Of a stretch of DNA of 64,000 nt, positions 49,701 through 64,000 are shown one piece after another. Origin of the DNA: Theristus sp. LFF4_11 (lineage: Eukaryota > Nematoda > Chromadorea > Monhysterida > Xyalidae); the NCBI GenBank assembly GCA_030248135.1, contig JASANC010002574.1, forward strand, positions 1 to 64,000. The letters are read 5' to 3'. Numbering within the stretch: position 1 is the stretch's first letter; every line of letters begins with the position of its first letter. The translations under genes and the position numbers were made by a program. The notes under the pieces are model-generated. The model ran no database searches, was not told where the DNA came from, and was given only the letters and a program-made list of their open reading frames with translations.

Positions 49701-52700
49701 CGTCAAGCAGTCGCCCTGCTTCAATCTAATGAATCTCTTGCTCCCCCTGCTTCAACAGCGTCCGCCGAGATCTACGCCGGCTTCGTGCGTGTGGCGAGTG
49801 CACTCACCGGTGACATCAGTGAACGACTGGTCTATCGGGCGCTCGTGTACGCGCAGACGGACATTGCGCAGTACAAGCCGTCGCCGGGCGACTTGGCGTA
49901 CCCGCAGAAGCTGATCATGATGCAGGTCCGCAACGCTTTGTCAACAAATCAGGTTTTTTTCAAGCTGATGTTGGAGTTGATTAGATCTCTAATACTGCGT
50001 TACAGTGGTGGTGTGTGTGGCTGGCTTGGCTTAAGCGTCATTCATGGAGGTTGAAGAGCGCTGAAGCAACGCTACACATTAACGAAGCAAAAAAACCAGC
50101 GCGCTTCAGTTTTGGAACATACGCACGTTCATGCTAGCGCGCGTCAACGCGCTTCAGCGCGCGCGTGCATGAATGGGCCTTTAATGTGTTTTTTTTTAAT
50201 TTTTGATTAAAATCTTATCATTTTTCTGTGTCAGGAGATTGCCGCGTCCGCCAGTCAACCGCGAGACGTCACCGCGAGCATCTCGGTGGACGGTGCAGCA
50301 ATGGCAACCCCTGATAATAGCGCTGTTCCACCGCCAAAAGACTCCGAAACACAGACGGAATCCAGCCACACACCACCGCAACAGCCAACGGCGCAAATAA
50401 AAAGTAACCGGGTCTTGTCGGCGGTGGACTTGCACGCGCTCTGGTATCCGACGGTTCGACGGACGATTCTGTGCCTCTCGAAACTGTACAAATGTTTGGA
50501 GGTTTGGAAATGGGCGTGGTTTATTTTTGTTTGTTTGGGTGTCCTCATCAGTGATGTGCCTCTCTTCACTTCAACCACTTGAGTAAACCAGTAATAAACA
50601 TGAGTTAGAACCTTATTCGCAGAAAATGAAATCAACAAGCTAAATAAATGAGTCAATCAGACCTTATTACCAAAGCATCGAATAAAATGTGACATAACTG
50701 ATGAGGCCACTCCTCTTGATGTGCTTCTCCTGATCCATTTGAGTGCCAAACTTGAGGTAACCTCGAATGGTATAGGTATTCGTCTCTGGTAAAAAACTTT
50801 TTTTGTTTTGTAATAACTGAGAAAAAATGATTAGGAGTCCGTGTTCGTTGGAGTCGCGCAGGAAGTGCTCAGCTATTGTGTCCAATCGTTGCTGCATGCG
50901 TCCGATTTGATTCGCGCTGATACAACGGTGAGTTTTGGTGAATTGAGCAGTTGGATCACACAGCTCGCTGATGGTTAGCAGTACTGTTTGGTGTTTCTTC
51001 GTCGGTTGCACTGACGAGCCAGCTAGCAGCGCAATAATAACGACTGATTAGCCAGCGTTCACATTTTGGATGCCCAGTTTGTTTGTTTGTGTTCGGTTGC
51101 AGCGTGTTCTGGACGGCCACTTGTTCCTGATCAAGCATCTGCTGATACTGCGCGAGCAGACCAGCCCGTTTCGTGTGTCCACGGTGACGACAGTGAAGGA
51201 TACGTCGGTTGACTTCGGCAAATTGAAAGGTTGTGTGCGTTTGATTTGGTGTGCAAACCGATTCGTAACCGTGCGGGGCGGTGTGGTACACCTCTTGCAC
51301 TAAATGCGCTGTGCACCGCACGGTGGTCATGTGCACTGCCCTCACATCACACCGCACGCACAAGAAGGAACACAACCGAAACAAAACAATCGATTTTACA
51401 ACCAAAAAACCTAGACCGTCAAAACGGCCGGCTTCCTTCTTGATTTTCGCCCGGTGAATTTACAATGTCTTCTTTGTGTCGCATTGTTTTTTCTTTCTCT
51501 TGCAGATTCGGCGCTCACTTTACTAGCGGACAAGTCACACTGGTTTTCGCTGAGCAGCAATAATGCGTTCCTAGAGTTCCTGTTTCAGGTAAGGCCACAT
51601 TCATTTGCAAGAATCCCCTGTTTTTTAAACACAGATGGCACGGACACAGAAAACACAGGTTTTGCACGTGAGAGATTTTTTATGACTACCCTTCGGACGA
51701 GAGGTCCTTTCAGACGCTGGTGCATTGCACGCGTTCGTCACTGTTCGTTAAAATTACTAAAGGCGCATTCATGAAGCAGCATTTAGTGACGCGTAGCTGT
51801 GTTATGAGTGAATGCTTGATGAATGTCCGTTTGATTATGATTTACTGTTGGTTCGAGCGTATCGCGCAGGTGCCCGTGAGCGTGCATGATCACGTGACGG
51901 ACGGCCGACGAACGGTGGACCTGCAGCTGCGCGACTCCTGTCAAGCGTTCATCGCGTGTTGCAGCGGCACTGTGACGCACGAGATGCACGATTTCATACG
52001 AAAGGTTGGTTGGTGCGTATATGCAGTGCAATCCAATGCCCACTAGTACGGTAGCTGTCGTATTCGATCTCGACGCGATCTTGTGCGGCGGTTGCTGGAT
52101 CGTTAGGGACGAATGTTGACAAGAAAAACAATCGCGTTGTGACGACTAAAAACTAGCATGCCGTGATAACTTTTGCATATTTTTTTTAATCAGTGTCCAC
52201 ACTTACACTGACTGAATGGTCACACGAGAACTGAACGTAAAATGAGTTGTTGTTGTTGGGATTTTTAGGCGATGTTTTTAACCAAGGCTAACCCAGAGAA
52301 GCGTGCAGAACGCCATTGAGTCCATCGAGTTTTCTTTGTCATTAAGTGCCTATACACGCCCCTCGGCGGGCCTCGATCCCCCGAGCGCACAGACTGTAGT
52401 CTAACGCACTACCACCAGGCCACGAGGGTGACAATGAGAGCAAGTATAACTGTGCAAGCCACGCGACGATGCGGTGGCGGGCAGGCATAAGGGAAACTCA
52501 TTGCCTGCATTGTTCACCACGCCTTCGCACTTGCACAGGTATGCTGTGCGCTATTCAGCACGGACATAACAAACAACTCCCTCGCAGGCTGAAGTCGTTC
52601 TGGAAGCAGCCAATAATGTTGCAGCTGAACCTTCCACCACCACCGCCGCCGACCAATCAGCGAATGTCGTCACACCAAAAGTTGTCGCGCTCAGTGCGCA

Positions 52701-53491
52701 GCCATTCGCTCAGGCGACTCAGGTGAGCAACGGGGGCTTTTCTTCAGTGATCGTTCTTGTGATGTTGGGATTTGGCATAAAGTTTTGCGCTTGCATGACC
52801 TTCTAGCTTATGATCTGATAAATTGTCAACAAGTGCAGAAGACGGAATTAGTTGCACTTGCGTTCAGATCCACTTGCTCAGAATTTTGTCGGAATGGTAT
52901 TTTTCTGCAGAAAGTGTTCTTCTGTTGCGTTGTGTGTTTGCAAACTCGTATTGAATTGAACGTTCTCTGAATTTTAATTGAATGTCACCATTTATTTTGC
53001 ACGTCGCCCATTGCTCAATGAATTGTTTTTTTTTCATTTCAGGTGCAAGCCATTGCCGGCGGCGCACTACGCCAGCTGCGTCAACTGATGCCGAAACTGT
53101 ACGCAGCGTTGAAGCTGTACATCGCAAATGTTGAAACCGAGAACATTCTCACTCAGGCAATCAAGGTTGGTCGAACAATTCGTCACTCGATTACACTCGA
53201 ACTTTAAATCAGGTAAATTCAGCTGACTGATTGATGACCACGTGATGCATGTTCAAATGAACAAAATTGTTCAAATTCGCATGTTCTGTATTCTGCGACA
53301 TAAAAACAAGTTTAAACGATAAAGCAGGTTTAAACAAACGATACATTTGTTTCCAGAAACGAATCTTCGAGTGCTTCGCGCAGCTGCGTTTCTTGGCCAC
53401 GTCGCACTACACGGCCGAAGAGCGACAGATCATGGCGTTGCCGACAAATGAACAGTTGAACTTGACGTTTGCTGACACGGCCACTGGCTAA
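40714..53491 (+). CDS. COG3: conserved oligomeric Golgi complex subunit 3
   Basis: COG3 is a lobe-A subunit of the COG tethering complex, a peripheral Golgi membrane complex that captures retrograde vesicles. Exons: 40714-40902, 41246-41322, 43042-43138, 46003-46149, 46987-47082, 47332-47463, 47978-48108, 48508-48634, 48765-48856, 49298-49440, 49759-49925, 50235-50501, 50835-50927, 51103-51229, 51506-51588, 51870-52004, 52588-52722, 53043-53165, 53357-53491. All phases fit and the sum gives 831 residues; human COG3 has 828. Family landmarks in order: coiled-coil [48 protein letters not shown] followed by [55 protein letters not shown]. The most variable parts are the N-terminus (first two exons, least certain) and the Ala/Thr-rich 52588-52722 exon. 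A poly(A) signal AATAAA is at 53754. Introns hold two hAT elements and a SINE. Confidence 0.92.
41412..42905. mobile_element. non-autonomous hAT element 1
   Basis: Terminal inverted repeats CAGAGATGTGCA and (reversed) CAGAGGTGTGCA are of hAT type. The perfect 8-bp target duplication AACGTGAT is at 41404-41411 and 42906-42913. Length is 1,494 bp. Subterminal GTCGCGCAGC and CCCGGGACAGGCTAG motifs occur at both ends. The 121-residue open frame inside does not look like a transposase, so it must move in trans. It lies in the COG3 intron between 41322 and 43042. Confidence 0.9.
43467..45168. mobile_element. non-autonomous hAT element 2 with CGGTACGGT repeats
   Basis: The ends are TAGAGTTGCCACGGTA and (reversed) TATAGTTGCCACGGTA. 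The perfect 8-bp target duplication TGTTGGTT is at 43459-43466 and 45169-45176. Length is 1,702 bp. Both end regions (43485-43680 and 44980-45150) are packed with the motif CGGTACGGT and share AAATTTTAAAATCGCACGG in the same orientation. No transposase frame inside. It lies in the COG3 intron between 43138 and 46003. Confidence 0.9.
52246..52428 (-). mobile_element. tRNA-derived SINE, intact copy
   Basis: On the minus strand it starts CCCTCGTGGCCTGGTGGTAG, has a B-box-like GGGGATCGAGGCCCG, closes the stem with CGAGGGG, and continues with the same body as the copy at 6898 (GAAAACTCGATGG, GGCGTTCTGCACGCTTCT, AAAAACATCGCC) to an AACAACAAC tail. It is in the COG3 intron 52005-52587. The arms do not give a standard cloverleaf, so it is not called a tRNA gene. 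Confidence 0.75.
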
Positions 53492-54935
53492 AGATAGAAC
53501 TGTTGTTGACGGTGTGTTTGTGGGTCTGGTGGCAGGGGCACTGGGGTGGCTAATTTGGCCATCATCTCGCATTCCTGTACTTTATCTCTCGATTGTCCAC
53601 TTTTGGGCCTGGTTTTTTGTTGTCGTTCCGGTTTTTATTGCAGTTTTTGTAATGGTGATGTTGTTATTCGTTTGTGGGCTTTGTGCTTTTGTCTGAACTG
53701 TGATCTTTTTTTTCCTTTTTTACAAAAGAAAAATCTTAATGTCGCTGAACGAGAATAAAAGTGACTACAAATTCAATTGAAGCTCTGATTTTTTTCGTCC
53801 GCATTTTGTCGCACTCGCTCGCACAATAGTATTTTCTGTTTCTTTGTTTGCTTTTATGAGTCACCACCAACATTCTGCACACTGATTGGTTGCGTTCAGA
53901 ATTTCGAAAGTCAAATGCAACCATCGAGCAGGTTGTTTGATAGCCATCGATACTGTGAAATCTTCACACACACGCTGTTAGTAAAGCAGTATCCACGAAA
54001 CGGTTTTTGACGGTTTTCAAAGAGAAAGTGTGATGTGTAAACTTTTTCACGTTTTATACAGCAGATAAAATCAGTGTGCTAGAAATTGGTGCTGCCTGAA
54101 AAGGTTGAGACAACGCTGAAGATGTTCAGTTCTTCGTAGAATACTACAAAAGCAGGTTTTCTCGTTTTATCTAAAACGGCCATCTAAGAATGGGTAAACG
54201 ACGCGGGCGAAATAATTGATGCTTGTCTAAATACTGGGCGTAACTGATCATTTTGTGTTTTCAGGAAAACCGAAACGCTGCAAGAAGATTTTGAGTAACA
54301 CTGTTTCGCGATTCCACAGGTTTGTGGTTGGTCACTTGGTTTGGTTCGCCATTTAGCAACATTCATGAAGCAGTATTTGTGACTTGTTGCCACCTATGTT
54401 AATTGATTTCCCTTGTTTTGCCGGTGTTTTGTTCTGTTGTTGCGCCAAGCACTTGGTCTCACTCCACAACTGGTTCCAGCTAAAGCTAACTAAACATTTG
54501 CCGTTTGTTGACAGTTACCGTATTCGCTGCTTTGTAGCGGTCACCCTAAAACTTCATATGTTTTGCGCGAAAAAATCAAAATATCAAGTGTTTTTTACTG
54601 TCAAAGCAACTGACATTCGCTCAACACAGAAGAACAGACACGTCGTTTTCCAAACGCTGCTTTTTTTGCTTGCTGCTTGGGTCAGTCCGTGAAAAAAAAT
54701 TTTTGGTGAACAGTGAATCCCTGCCCCTCGGTGTTGGTTGATTAGCAACTTTTTTTGTCTGCCAATCGTGCATCTAAAAAGGAAACCGAGTGTTTGCTGC
54801 AAAAATTCGACTTTGTTGAGTGACGCAAACTGCTAAACATGCCGAAGCATGGAAATCGTCTGCAAAATCGAACGTTATTGACCGTTTTCAAGTTGAAACC
54901 GACCAAAAAAGAACCGAAATTCTGTCTACTCAATA
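53492..54935. other. intergenic DNA between COG3 and the Ca2+-ATPase gene
   Basis: Contains the COG3 3' end with AATAAA at 53754-53759 and presumably the ATPase promoter towards the right end. No clear TATA box or repeat was found. Confidence 0.45.
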
Positions 54936-63771
<8,836 letters not shown>

Positions 63772-64000
63772 GTCGCGCGGTGTTTTTTCGTTCTTCTTGA
63801 AAATTTCCGTTCACTTTCAGTCGGGTGCGCAGAGCTGTCTGAAATGGACCATGGAGTGGAATGGAAAGATTACAAATCGATCTAAAACAATTTTTGCCAT
63901 AGTTAACGTAGTACGGTAGCGGTAGGCTTGAGATCCGTCCGAGTGTTAGCTACCTGAATTCCAGTAGCTCCAAGTTTCCACCCGCACGGCAAAATTTTTA

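Noticed and set aside
50060..50185. GCGC-rich inverted repeat in a COG3 intron
   Set aside because: Only partial matches (CACATTAA, GCGCTTCAG) between the halves; element ends could not be defined.
52355..52428. a functional tRNA gene
   Set aside because: It has A-box and B-box-like parts and a paired end stem, but no proper anticodon arm, and it belongs to a longer repeat with an AACAAC tail also found at 6898.
63820..63919. a further ATPase exon after the AG at 63818-63819
   Set aside because: The translation (SGAQSCLKWTMEW...) does not resemble the expected SLQ..GDGVND hinge; more likely intron, with the next exon outside the window.

Overview
This is eukaryotic, metazoan DNA. The genes are split into many short exons (about 50-750 bp) joined at GT-AG introns, and there are no operons or ribosome binding sites. 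The proteins are animal house-keeping and neuronal families, and the non-coding DNA is full of small transposons and tRNA-derived SINEs. A degenerate TTAGGC-like tract (nematode telomere motif) and a RUSC/UNC-14 type RUN-domain gene make a nematode or another small invertebrate plausible, but the species cannot be fixed from the sequence.

Layout. (1) About 1.3-10.7 kb: two tandem paralogous genes (A and B, + strand). Each encodes a small secreted protein with a signal peptide, a sushi/CCP-like module and a second, weaker CCP-like half. Each has four exons with identical intron phases and a duplicated TATA promoter. A degraded piece of a possible third copy lies between them. (2) About 10.7-17.6 kb: gene-free DNA with a long palindromic element and a telomere-like tract. 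(3) 17,631-33,166: a large RUN-domain gene (+ strand) whose 21-exon model stays in frame throughout and predicts 2,275 residues. (4) 35,889-40,212: a minus-strand multi-exon gene I do not recognise. (5) 40,714-53,491: a complete COG3 gene (conserved oligomeric Golgi complex subunit 3), modelled as 19 exons and 831 residues, head-to-head with gene 4. (6) 54,936-63,771 and beyond the right edge: the secretory-pathway Ca2+/Mn2+ P-type ATPase (SPCA/PMR1), 15 exons seen, with an unusually long N-terminal extension. Its C-terminal hinge and last membrane segments lie outside the window.

COG3 and the ATPase both serve the Golgi, but they are neighbours on a chromosome, not an operon, and I infer no functional link from position.

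Mobile DNA is the striking part of the window. It includes two complete non-autonomous hAT elements with perfect 8-bp target duplications, both inside COG3 introns. There are four copies of a roughly 175-bp TA-flanked MITE, several palindromic MITEs, and four tRNA-derived SINEs. A foldback-like element, whose inverted arms are arrays of a 16-bp minisatellite, has split one of the SINEs.
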